Positions 19,001 through 30,699 of a DNA stretch of 32,648 bases are shown here, piece after piece (within the stretch, counting starts at the first letter, position 1; the number at the start of each line of letters is the position of its first letter). The notes below the pieces were generated by a model. It searched no databases. It was not told where the DNA came from and worked only from the letters and a program-made list of their open reading frames with translations. Origin of the DNA: Zoopage sp. CT-All (lineage: Eukaryota > Zoopagomycota > Zoopagomycetes > Zoopagales > Zoopagaceae); the NCBI GenBank assembly GCA_004114245.1, contig QZWS01000057.1, positions 1-32,648 on the forward strand, given 5' to 3'. The translations under genes and the position numbers were made by a program.

Positions 19001-22000
19001 GAGCTCATTCGCCTGTCGAACGCTGTATTTTTCGAAGATCGCAATAGCGGAGTTCTGCCCGCCACTGTTACTGCTCTCGTTGCCTCGGAACTGTTCGATA
19101 AATCTATATCAAGCATTTCTACGAATTTGATATCCGCTCTCAAGGCAGCGAAGGACAGTGATGCCGACATTGTCAATAACGCGATTGATTCCGTTATCGC
19201 TCTTCTCGACGGAATCAACTCGGCCCCCAAGTTCTTTGCAAACAATAGTCACGGCTGGAAGCGCTTCCTGGAGAACACAGACCTCGACGCCGTGTCCATG
19301 TTCATCCGCCTTCGAGCACAGGCGCTTGAATACCTTTCATTGTTCTGGAAGGAGCGAGAATTGTTTAGCAGCTCAGTAACGTCCAGGTTGATCAATGCCA
19401 TGGCCAATATCATGGATGCGACGGGCGAGTCCAAGGCCGCTCCAAGCGCAGACATTGTCGTTATTGCAAACGAAGCACACACGCGGCAACAACGACACGT
19501 AGTCCTTGCTGACCCGGAGCGTGCTAGTCAACTGTGTGAAATGGGATTTTCACGCCCCGCCGCCGAGAGTGCATTAGTCCGCTTCAACAACGATACCCAG
19601 CGAGCCGCCGACTTTTTGCTCAATTACGGCAACCATTTAGCGCTGCAGTTTGTCGCTCCGCGTCCTCTTATTGCTCCAGTGGCAGACGAAGCCCCAGTGG
19701 CCGGAGCGCCAGCGGTGCCAAGCGATTCTGCCGAATCTGAGTCACCAAAGCCATTCGGTGTCTTGATCGATAAAATGGCGGCAGACATCGATCGCTATCG
19801 GTCGACTCTTGCCGAGTTTAGGACGCCTAAGCACCAGCAATCATTGATGTTGGATGCCTTTGACTTGTTTGCATCCGTCGCTACAATCTCTCCAGCGGTT
19901 AGCTCTCTTCTGAAATCAGCCTCGCTGCAGGCAGTGGATCTTCAGCCCATTGCTCTTGGCTTTCACGTGCGTTTCCCCTGGATTGCTGTCGGATCGGTGG
20001 AGAACGTCGATGGCCGTGTTTTGGAAAACTGCTTTCAGTTCCTTAGTCTCGTTTCATCCGAAGACCACCTGCGCCAGCCGTTCCTATCCGTTCTACCGGT
20101 AACAAAGTTTATGCATGCGATACGGGATGTGCGCTGGGCAGAGTCTGTGCCCGTCTGGCTTGCAGCAGCCTTGTCCATCTTGGACGCATTGATGGAGTCC
20201 TTGATGGAGACCCAGCATCCGTCCCCCGATGTATTGTTGGATGCGTGGGGCGTGTGTGTTGGTATACTGAAGACAGCGGATCTGACGGATACACTGGCCA
20301 CATCCGCCATGCAGCTCTTAATTCGGCTGACCAGGTGCTCTCGATTTTGCCAGGACGTGATGAGCAGCAATGACTCGTTGCTTACCTTTGTCGATGCGAA
20401 CTATTTTGACAAGGTGGTTTCGACTAGGCCGGGCCTCTGGCTTATCGTTTTGCGCCATGTTGCCGAGGCCAATGGTGTTCTAGAGCTCACCATGGAGCGG
20501 CTGATTCGCAAGTGGTTCCAGTTCCCTCGCTTTAGGGGGGCTGATGTGGCTGGATTCCTCCGTCATAATCCTCAGATTGTTCTACGGGATCCAGCGGTGT
20601 TCATGGACTCTGCTGCTCATGCGTGCACGATTTCCTCCACGAACGCGTTGACACTATGTGACAACACGTCATATGACGTCATCACACTCGGATCGACAAC
20701 TATGTTTGACAAGCTGCTGAAGCCTCTGCTCGAGCTACTCATAACGAACCCAGACGTAAGCAATGCTAACCATCGGTGGTGTTTCATCGCGCAGGTGTCT
20801 TCCGAGCTTTTCCAATCCTATCCCGAGGCACAAACATACTTCACAAAGCATATGGACGCAGGTCAACGAACATCTTCGGTGGATAGCCTTCTCTGGCCAC
20901 TCACACATCACAAGCACGACTCAAACGTCTTCAGGTGGACGCTTTCGCTCCTTGTAGCGATGTGCACATATTGGCCTGGTCATAGCGAAATGTATTCGAC
21001 GGTGATGGATGACATGGCATCAAGAATCGCTGCACATCTCACGGAAATTTTGACGCGATCCGACTCGGTGATATCCGTCAAGTACCGAGAAATTCGAGGA
21101 TTGTGTCTGCTCATCAGCCGGCTTCATTCCGGTCAGGTTGGCATTCAACGAGAAATCAATCCCTCGATGTCCATGCTGCGTGCTGGACTGCTTCCGCTGC
21201 TGGTTTCCTGCATGGGCCTAGTTGATGATAACCACCCAAAAGGGAGAGAATACTATAGGGCCGTTTCCAAGGCGCTCGAGGTCATGTCGTCAAAGGGGCG
21301 CGGCAATTGGTCAGGAGTCCATCATCACGAGTTTACGGATGATGATGGCGACGACGAAGAGGCCGAGCACGACCGGGGCCCCGACGATGTTCCGGATCTG
21401 TTGCAGCACTCTGTCCTCGGTATTTTGGAGAATAACGCCGCTCTACATCGTGACAATGAGGAGGAGGACGAAGAGGACGGCTACGATGATATCGAGGGAG
21501 AAGAGACAGCTAGCGATGTCAGTGACGAGAGCGATCACGTGGTAAGCGATGACGAGGAGATGGGCGGCGATCTTGATCATGAGGATCACGATGTTCATTC
21601 AGAGAGTGATAGCGACTCTGCGTCAAGCTCCAGTGACAACGACGCAGAAGCACACGACAGTGAACAGCATGTATGGGAGGATATCGTGGAGCATGAGGAT
21701 GAGGCCATGTCTGCCGAAGGGCAAGGCCTTGATCTAGCAGGAATTGATGTCATGGATGAAGACATGGGAAGTGAGGCCGGATCCGACGTTAACGAAGTCA
21801 ACCACACGCTGGACAGCATTTTCCAAGTTGCCGACGATGATGCTGCCACCGAGTCCATGGATAACGATGCGGCACCAGGCGATATTCTAGCGGCTATGGC
21901 CAATGACATGCAACGCATTGGGCAACGTCTGGCGAATCTAAGCCAGCATATTCAGGGCATTCGGACTGAGCGCGTTGACGACAACGACGGAGCACGCCTA

Positions 22001-25000
22001 TTTGACCAAATATTTAGCGGACAGAACGGTCTTTTTACCACAATTGACGTCGAAGATGCGAATGGAAGTGCGCATCGACCGTTCCAATGGACAGTGACCC
22101 GTCTTGGTCAAGATGCCGCGCCAGCTTCAACCACAGACCGCTGGGTCCAAGAAGCGCGTATTCTCTACGGCCGCAACTGTACCGATGCTGCGGCCCGCTT
22201 TGCCGAGAAGGTAACTGAGCGCATTCGCCGTGGTGCAAGCAGTACAGCGGACCTAGCGAGCACGAGTGCGATCGAACCCTCTGTGGTCTCCGAGGAAACG
22301 ACGCCACCTCCTCCTCGAAGCTATGTGCATGTTTATGGGCGTCCGCTCGATGTCACTGACTTTGGCGTGGATGTCGCCTTCCTTGAGGCGCTCCCTGATG
22401 ACATTCGTGCCGAGGTTCTCGGACAGCATGCTATTGCGAACCCGCAGATTGTCGAGTCTACAGACGATGACGATATCAGCCCCGAATTTCTGGAAGCGCT
22501 GCCTCCCGATGTCCGTGCCGAGCTTTTGCTTCAACAGCGTGCCATGGCTCGTCCCCCTCCTGCTCACAACGCTGCCAATGTGTCTCCCGAGACGCGTGCG
22601 GCACATGAGGCTGAATACAGTGCTCTCTGGGACGCTGCCCTGAATAGCATCACCAGCTCACAGATATCCGTCCTGGTTCGCTTGATGCTAATCACTTCTA
22701 TGGATAAAAAGAGCATTTCCAATATTTTGCGGAACATCTCCGCGTCCAAGAGGATTGTTAAGCAGCTATTGAGTGAAGTCGTTTCACACGTGGTTTTTAT
22801 AACCATAGAGTTTGAATGCGAGACAGGCTCAGAGACATCACTGGAGCAAGATTCCAAGGCACTTTCGGTCAAGACCGCGCTTGATTTTCTCCTTCAACTT
22901 GTCAATACTGGAAATATTGCTTCACTGATACGTGCTCAAGGAGATGATGGGGACGAAGCCATCAAGCGCAACTATTCGTATTTTTCACAGCTGCTGCGGT
23001 GTATGGAGGTCGATGCCATCGCCGCCGATATTTCGTTGAGCTCGTCCTTGACCTCGCTTCTGAGCCAAGTTGGAAGAGCAGTGACAGGCGAGCAAGCAAA
23101 GGAATTGGCGCCTCCAAGCGACCGAAAGCTCATCGTTCGTTGCCTTTCGCGTGCATCGGGAATAACCTTCCGGAATCTTCTTGGCCTGATTCGCCACCTC
23201 ATGGCGAGCGATGCTTTCGCTCAAGGCATCATCAGCGAGCTGCGTGCGACAGTTATCTCGCTTTCCGCAGACCTGACTCGAGATCTGGAGGCTCTGACTA
23301 CCACCATCAAGTCCGAAAGCGGCAGTATTCCCGATGCGGTGTCCGATTCGTATTCGGCCATCTCGTCGCGGCAAGCCTGCTTTCTTCGGTCCATCAAAGC
23401 CATCGACTATCTCGCCGAGCAGAAGCTTTGGCTGAAAGGGACGCCAACCGGCCAGGATCCCCGCTTTGCAAACTTTATTGCTGCCCTGGAATCCTGCCTT
23501 CTTGCCGGCGAGACCAAGCCAGGGCATCAACTGGCTGCACTGCTGCTCCCGGCAATCGAGTCGGCCATGGTTATCTTTGGGCACCTCATCGCTACGGGTC
23601 CTTCCCTTCGATCGCCGTTTGCTTTCTACGTGCTTGATCAGACGGATCTGTTCAGCGGTTTTGTTCAGCGTAATCGGCGCTGTCTTAACAATGTTGTTCG
23701 CTACAGACCTGCATTGCTCGTTGGTCCATTTTCGCTCATGATCAAATCGCCGCAAGCTTTGGATTTTGACAACAAGCGCTCATACTTCCATCAGCAGCTG
23801 CATAAAATCGGTGCCCACACTGGAGCGCTGTCCCTCAGTGTGCGTCGTTCGCACGTATTTGAGGACTCCTTTCGACAGCTTCAGCATCGACGCGGCGACG
23901 AGATACGACGCGGTAAATTTACGGTCAAATTCTACGAGGAAGAGGGCGTCGATGCAGGCGGCGTGACACGCGAGTGGTATCAAGCGCTTTCTCGCCAAAT
24001 GTTCAATGCCGACTATGCGCTTTTCCGCCCCAACGCTGGCGACAAAGTAACGTACCAGCCAAATCCGTCATCGTGGGTCAATCCAGACCATTTGCTTTTC
24101 TTCAAGTTTGTCGGGCGCATCATCGGAAAGGCTATATACGACTCCGCGCTGCTCGATTGCTATTTCGCTCGATCGTTCTACAAGCTTATTCTCGGCAAGA
24201 AAATTGACTACAAGGATATCGAGGCGGTGGATCCTGATTATTACAAATCGCTCAGCTGGATCCTCGAGAATGATATCACAGATGTGATCGACCTTGTTTT
24301 TACCAAGGAAATGGACGTATTCGGCGAGAACAAGGTGGTCGAGCTGGTTCCCGATGGCGCCAACGTCCCCGTCACCGAAGCGAGCAAGCGACAGTATGTG
24401 GATTTGATCGCCGAGCAGATGCTCTCCACGGCAATCAAGCAGCAGGTTGACGCGTTCCTCGAAGGATTCCACGAGATTGTTCCAGCCAAGCTGCTAAAGA
24501 TATTTGATGAGCACGAACTCGAGCTGCTGATCAGTGGCATGCCAGAGATTGATGTATGATGGATGCCATCCGTTTTTTGTCCGCTAATACATCCACAGGT
24601 CGACGACTGGAAAAACAACACGGAGTATTCAGGCTATGCCGCAACCTCGCCGCAAATACTATGGTTCTGGAGAGCAGGCAAGGCTGATAGCGCTCTGGCG
24701 GTGTTTACTGACATGCCCACCAGTGCGCAGCTTTGATCAAGACGAACGCGCCAAATTGCTGCAGTTCTGCACTGGGACCAGCAAGGTCCCGCTCGAAGGC
24801 TTTGCGCATATCCAAGGTCAGCATGGAGTGCAAAAGTTCCAGATTCACAAGGATTTTTCCGCGGTGACTCGGCTTCCAAGCGCACATACGTGCTTCAATC
24901 AACTTGTAAATGACCCCATCGACCCTCTGAATGGCTCATTTCTTCGAATAGGACTTGCCAATGTACGAGTCGTATGAGCAGTTGCGCGCGCGTTTGCTGC

Positions 25001-25041
25001 TTGCGGTAAATGAAGGGTCGACGGGATTTGGCTTTAGCTAG
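16010..25041 (+). CDS. TOM1: Tom1/HUWE1-type HECT E3 ubiquitin ligase
   Basis: Eleven exons: 16010-16048, 16090-16392, 16435-16867, 16920-17029, 17072-17479, 17524-18395, 18449-18646, 18688-24553, 24599-24677, 24724-24905, 24952-25041, giving 2859 residues (2846 if an in-frame intron at 20756-20794 is removed). Introns 4 and 9 are GC-AG; intron 5 has a GTCAGT donor; the borders of intron 6 (18396-18448) are a phase-based guess. The start [13 protein letters not shown] leads into the conserved N-terminus ([17 protein letters not shown]). Then: helical armadillo-like repeats, a UBA domain near 1067-1105 ([18 protein letters not shown]), a long acidic region near 1671-1822, two ubiquitin-binding motifs near 2015-2071 ([28 protein letters not shown]) and the HECT domain (about 2502-2859). 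The catalytic cysteine is in SAHTCFNQL (residue 2826, codon 24891-24893). Such ligases act in nuclear protein quality control and histone turnover. Confidence 0.96.
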
Positions 25042-25085
25042 GCCTGATCAACAAATCAACATTGTATTGCACAACAATCCTGTCT

Positions 25086-28000
25086 TCAAGAGCTGCTTTG
25101 CACAATCAGACGCAACTTGGGCAGCTCGAGCCATTCTGGCAAATAATTTTCCACTGTGGCAACTGGCCTGCCGAGGGCGAATGCCGAATTCTCCATTCGC
25201 GATCGGCTCTCCAGCAAGAGCGGTGCCTCGGCCGAGGGATCCTCGCGCTTGCCAACCTCGAACATGATTTCCGCGCTCACTGGATTCTCGTAGTCGGAGA
25301 CTGCGTAGATGGAAAGCACCTTCTTGATCTGCGTCGGGTTCAGCATGTAGCACACCTCCATCATAATATCGACATCCTGGGCGGTCTTCTTCTGGAGCTG
25401 CAGAAGCTTGGCTGCTTCCATCAAGCGCTCCAGATTGTCCGACGTCTGTTGGATTTTCTCCGTTTTGCACCACTCCTCGACGCGTGTAATATTGTATTGG
25501 ATTTGCATGCCTAACGTAGGAAGGTCAGCATTGCAAGAGATTCGAATCACCTACCGCGCTTCCAGGAACAGAAGTTTTTGCGGAACAACAGCTGGTTGAA
25601 CGCCGTCATGGCAATATTGTCGAGCAGTTCGAGGATGACGTTGCGTGCGATATCGTCATCCAGATAGTAGAACTTCATAATCTTCCACAGCTTGGTGAAA
25701 AAATTGAGAATGGCGTCCACAGTGATGTCCGATGTGTCATTGCCCATCATCTTGCTGAAGAAGCTGCCGGAAGATTGCAGATTGCAGACAAAGCCGGGCA
25801 ACGACTGACTCTCGAGAACAGCGGGAACGACCAGTTTGCCCATTCGCCCGATAAGGATGTTGAGCCAATTTGCATAGATTTTTGCGGCCAAGGAGCGAAA
25901 ATCGTTCTTGATCTCTCCAACTACGCGTCGAATCTCTCCCGACGACGGATGATCAATGCGCGACATTTGCGTCTCCACGTTGGTCAAGATGGACAGCAGC
26001 TCCATGATGTTCGAGAACCAGAATGCAAAGATGTAGTCGCCATCGAAGCTCTAGTGATGGTCAATGCTGCTTTGCGACGGAAAGATATGCCCACATCAAC
26101 CTGGCCTTGAAGAGACTTGAGCACGTTGAAGAGAATGCGCTTGAGTGGCTCAGTAAGACCGTAGGACCACATATGTGCAATGACCATGCCAATCATATGG
26201 GACGGAAACAAGATCTCTTTGGCGGCGAATTTGTTCTTAAGATCAGCGACGGGGACTAGCGATTAATGTAGCATAGACAGGCGCCATAAGCATCGTACCA
26301 GTGAGATTTTTGATCAGCCCGTTGATCACCTCAAACTCAAGGCCAGGACTGCCAAGGACAGATACGAGTTTCTGACGTTCACGTCAGAGATGCGGACATA
26401 TTACGACAGAAACACTACCTCCCGATCCCCCTCCGACGTATTCTTCATGATGTACGATATACGCGAGGCTTTCGAGCGAACTTCGAGCCGGTTTCCTCGC
26501 CCCATGGACGACGCACCGAATGTTGCGCGCTTCTGCACTCCATCGGCGGCTGGCACCAGTTCGGTCTGGGAGGAGCTCAGTCGGCGATGAGCCTCGGGTT
26601 TGGAAACGAGTACCATTTCTGTGCGCTCTTCGTCGGGTGTTATAGGCCCGCGGCCATTGCCATTGACAGTCTCCTCGATGATGGTGATGGGCCCTGCAGC
26701 GCGAGACTTCATAAAGAGGCTGCTTGAGCGGCGGCTCGCTTTGGAGTATGCATGTGACGAGATCTCTTCAGCACCGCCCGCATAGCCAGTTTCAGCTCGT
26801 TGGTTGGCGAGAGTGGTGCCCTCCTCTTTCGCACGCTGCAACTCTTCGTTCTTCTTTGCAAGGTCCTGATTCAAACGCTGAAACTCTCCATCCATAACTG
26901 CAATCTTTTCGGTCAGGGAGGCGCAGCGATCGGCAAGGGAATTCTTCTCGTCGAGCAGGAACTGAAGCGCCTCCTGCTGCTCCTTCGAGTTGTTTAGAAT
27001 CTTGTTCGCAAGTTCCTTGTTGCGATCCTCCAGCTTTTTGCACTTTTCCTTCCATGACCGGATCCTGCCCTCGAGTGTGCTGATATTCTCCCTAGAAGAT
27101 TGTTGGAGCTGACCAGGAAAGAATGTGAAGACGCACGAATTTTCCTTGTTTTCTGACTGCCGCTGGCGGAGCTGCTGTGTGAGCTCTACGACCTTATTTT
27201 CCAGCTGATACTTGACATTTGTCATCGATTTGGCCTCTGCACGCAGCACCTTGTACTGCTTCTTGGCAATACGACGACGAAGACAAGCCTGGACAAACAC
27301 AACGTTCTTGCGAGTGCGCTGGTACTCTCGGCGTGTGATCCTAAGCAGCGTCAAGCGAATGGAAGGTACAAAGCTGATTGGCACCATCCACGAGCAATGC
27401 GCTGGATGCTGATGACTGCATCATCTCGTTGTTTGGTTCGCACTGCCTTGCGCGCTTGGAATCCACGTACATCTAGGAACATTGTCATCTCGGGCTTTAA
27501 AGGACATTGGAAACGCACAGGCTTGCGTTTTGACGACTTTCTTGCGCTCCTGAACGTACTCCCTACGAGCATTGTGCATGCGCCAAGATTTTTGAATAGA
27601 CACTGCCGCTTTTTCCTGTCGCTCTCGACGAAGACACCGAAACTCTAATTTGGCCCGATAGCGTTGCTGAATGTCGATGACGCGCTTCCGTAGCTCCTTG
27701 TAGAATATCCTCGTCGTGTTTCCGTGCATATATTTCTGGATCATGCTGACGGCTCGTTTCAACTTGTCATTGCGCATTTGTTCCATGCGAGCAAGCTGTA
27801 ATCAGGGATAAGCTTGGGAATGCTTGTCAATACAGCACATGCCTGTCCAGCACGGAAGAATATTTTCGTCTGGCCGATCTGATACTGGTCTTCGGTGAGA
27901 CCAACCGACGAGATGATCTTGGGCGAAATGTCCTCGATTGCGTCCTTCCAGCACGACGAAGGTGTTAACATGCGATAGCGATCGGCGAACTCTGGTAGTG

Positions 28001-30394
28001 TGCGCTTGGTCGGATACCCCTTGGACGAGATCTTGATCGTTTCGAGGACACCACAAGCACGAAGTTGTCCAATCACCGTGTCGAATTCGAACAGCCAGGC
28101 CTGCTTGGGTTGATTTGGCTTGAGGCAGCGGATGTAATGGACATTCGTGGCGTTGATGGTGGCCATCAGCTCAATCAGCGATGCTTTGAAAACAGTGCCG
28201 AGAGTTTGCTTTTTAGATGCGCCGCCAGAGCCTCCGCGCATTGGGCCCGGACGACCCGGTGGCGGGTTTGCCGCGGCGGGAGGTTCGGCGGCCTTGTGCT
28301 TCAAGACGTCGGATGGCGCAATGCACATGAATATAGAGGCCTACCTGCTCTTGGACTGTCTTGATCATGCTCACGAGAAACTCTGACTTGGACTCCATGA
28401 TCACCGCAAGCACCTCATCCGGCACCGTGTCCTTGTTCTTATCCAAAAAGCCCTCCGACTCGTATGTAACGTCAGTCGCGTAGTGACAGATGGTGAAAGC
28501 AGTGCGCGAAAACCGCGGCTTCTTGTAGAACTGCTCATGCTTGGCATTGCCAAACTGATTGTGGATCTTGTCCAGGAAGCCCGCATCCTTGCCGGACGGC
28601 ATGCGACTTTCTTCGTCGAGCAACGAAAGGACACCAAGACGGCCCTCTATGATGTCGATACAGGCCTGGTTGTCGGCAAACTCGATGAATGACCAGCTGA
28701 TTTTTTCGCGGACATACTCCTCCTGCTCGAGCTTGAACACTCTGCGATTGAACTAGAAAAAGTGCGTCAGCAAGTTTGGCGGACATAGGAGCGCTGTTTG
28801 CCTCTTGCTGCAACTTCTCGTTGGCAAAGTTGATGCAGAACTGTTCAAAAGAATTCTTGTCGAAATGCTCGAAACCATAGATATCCAGCACGCCGATGAA
28901 GAGTCCGTCCTTGCTTTCGCCGACAAGCAGCACATCGTTGATGATTTTGACGAACCAGTCGAAGAGATAGGAATAAATGTACTTGGACATGGCGTCGCGA
29001 ACCGCGACGGCATCGGTCGGCTTGAGCTTGGACACAATCTTCTCATTTCGCATGATGATCTGCTTGTTGACGATCCATTTGACGAGCGCGGCCCTGTCGA
29101 CTTGGAGCAGCTCGCAGGCATTGACGATAGCGTCGTCTGACTCGGTAATGGTGGCATTGGCGCCTTGAGCCTTGATCTCGACGTTGCCGAGATGCAGCAG
29201 CCCGGCGAGAATGCGAAAGATGTCCCATTGCTGCTGCAGCGGAATGCCAATGGTAGACATGGCTTTGGTGGTCAGCTCAAATTCCTCGACATCGTCCACG
29301 CCGTTGATCTTGCCCATTCCGCCTTGATTGGTGTAGCGGAAGAAGGACTGGTCTTGCAGCTTGAGCGCTTCGCGTTCCGACGGCGGAGCGCCGGCACAGA
29401 GCTGGTAAAAAATATGGTAGTTGCGCTCGGTGGCCGGTTGAAATACGAGACGAGAGCGCTCGAGCAGGTAGACGCGGATCTTGGCACCAACAATGGCATT
29501 GTCCTGGTTGAAGTGCAGCTCGATATACTTTCCAAAGCGCGATGAGTTGTCATTGCGAGTGGTTTTGGCGTTACCAAACGATTCAAGGATGGGATTTGTT
29601 GCCATGATCCGCTCCTCGGTTTCCGAGAAGCCATCGGAATTGGGCGCATTTGCCACTGTCCCGGGCGCCTGCTTCTTGCCAGCCTCGCCAGCCATGGCGA
29701 AATACCTCATGACGAATTTAGCCGACACTGTCTTTCCGGCACCGGACTCGCCCGAGATGACGACGGTCTGGTTGTGGCGCTCCGTGATCATGCCGCGGTA
29801 GGCCTCCTCGCCGATGGCGAAGAGATGCGGCTCGAGCTCGCCGCGGCGCTTGCCAGAATAGGCCTGGACAAGCTCGGAAGTGTAGATGGGGACGCGGGCA
29901 AATGGATTCATGGCGATCAACACGATGCCAGAGTAGGTGTATACATAGTGCTGGGAGTAGCGCACACGAAGGTTTTGGAGCACTGCAGACGCGTGGTCAG
30001 CGGGACTGGATGGGAGCAAGCTGCCGGCCTACCGGAGGGTTCGTTGAGATACGATAAATTGGTTAAATCGTCCGTCGCTTCGAGATTCGGCGGATTGCGC
30101 ATTGGGGGCAGCTCCGAGACATCCGTGGCATTGAGCTTCACGGTGGCGGTGTGTTCCTAGCGAGAGGGATGAGCACGATGGCGACAGCGACAGCGACAAC
30201 GCATACACCGCCATCGTCGCGATCAAACACCAGCGTGACGGAATCGCCATTCTCGGTGCGAGTGCGCACGGTGCCGGTGATGAAGCCTTCCTGCTTGTCG
30301 GAAAACCAGACCCCGACACCCTGGATGGGCAAAGTCAGCTCCGACGTTGATAGGGAGCAAGGCATACGGGGACGTAAGAATCAACGCTGTCCAT
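25086..30394 (-). CDS. MYO2: Class V myosin heavy chain
   Basis: Thirteen exons, 5' to 3': 30368-30394, 30207-30320, 30033-30156, 28802-29982, 28345-28752, 27843-28298, 27519-27795, 27385-27472, 26419-27340, 26299-26371, 26095-26255, 25555-26050, 25086-25510. The frame closes at 1583 residues, or 1568 if the stop-free intron 27092-27136 is removed; yeast Myo2 has 1574. N-terminal SH3-like domain (GVGVWFSDKQEGFITG); motor with P-loop GESGAGKT (about 164), switch I NDNSSRFGKY and switch II DIYGFEHF (about 454); a Pro/Gly-rich loop 2; six IQ motifs (about 780-920); coiled coil; DIL cargo-binding domain (FFTKLWKIMKFYYLDDDIAR, QIQYNITRVEEWC). Two introns are GC-AG (28753-28801, 27796-27842). The border at 28299 uses an AAG acceptor and is uncertain. 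Class V myosins carry vesicles and organelles along actin. The stop is 44 bp from that of TOM1. Confidence 0.95.
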
Positions 30395-30699
30395 GCAACG
30401 GGAGACGACGGACCAGCGGCGAGAGCGAAAGGCAGAGCAGCGAGGGATGCGGCGGACGCGGCAGGTGGAGTGCGAAACGGTGCCAGCAGCATTTACGGTA
30501 TTTTCGCCGATGCTGCTCACCATCGTGGAAGAACGTATAGTGAAGCATATATTTCACCGATTCAAGCTCATGTTACACAGCAAACGCCGTCTACTCCTCC
30601 CACATACTTTCGACTTTGATTTCCAGTGCCCCAAGCAGCCTACGCAAAGTGCTCTACTTCAATCACAAGGATGTACACTCCAAGCCAGCAGATTGATGT
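30395..30699. other. Spacer upstream of the myosin gene
   Basis: About 300 bp between the stop of the actin-related gene and the ATG of the myosin gene, both on the minus strand. It must hold the first gene's 3' end and the myosin promoter. I see no conserved motif, open frame or RNA gene in it. Confidence 0.5.

Noticed and set aside
22985-23755. 256-residue minus-strand open frame inside TOM1
   Set aside because: It is antisense to conserved TOM1 coding sequence and has no recognisable domain.
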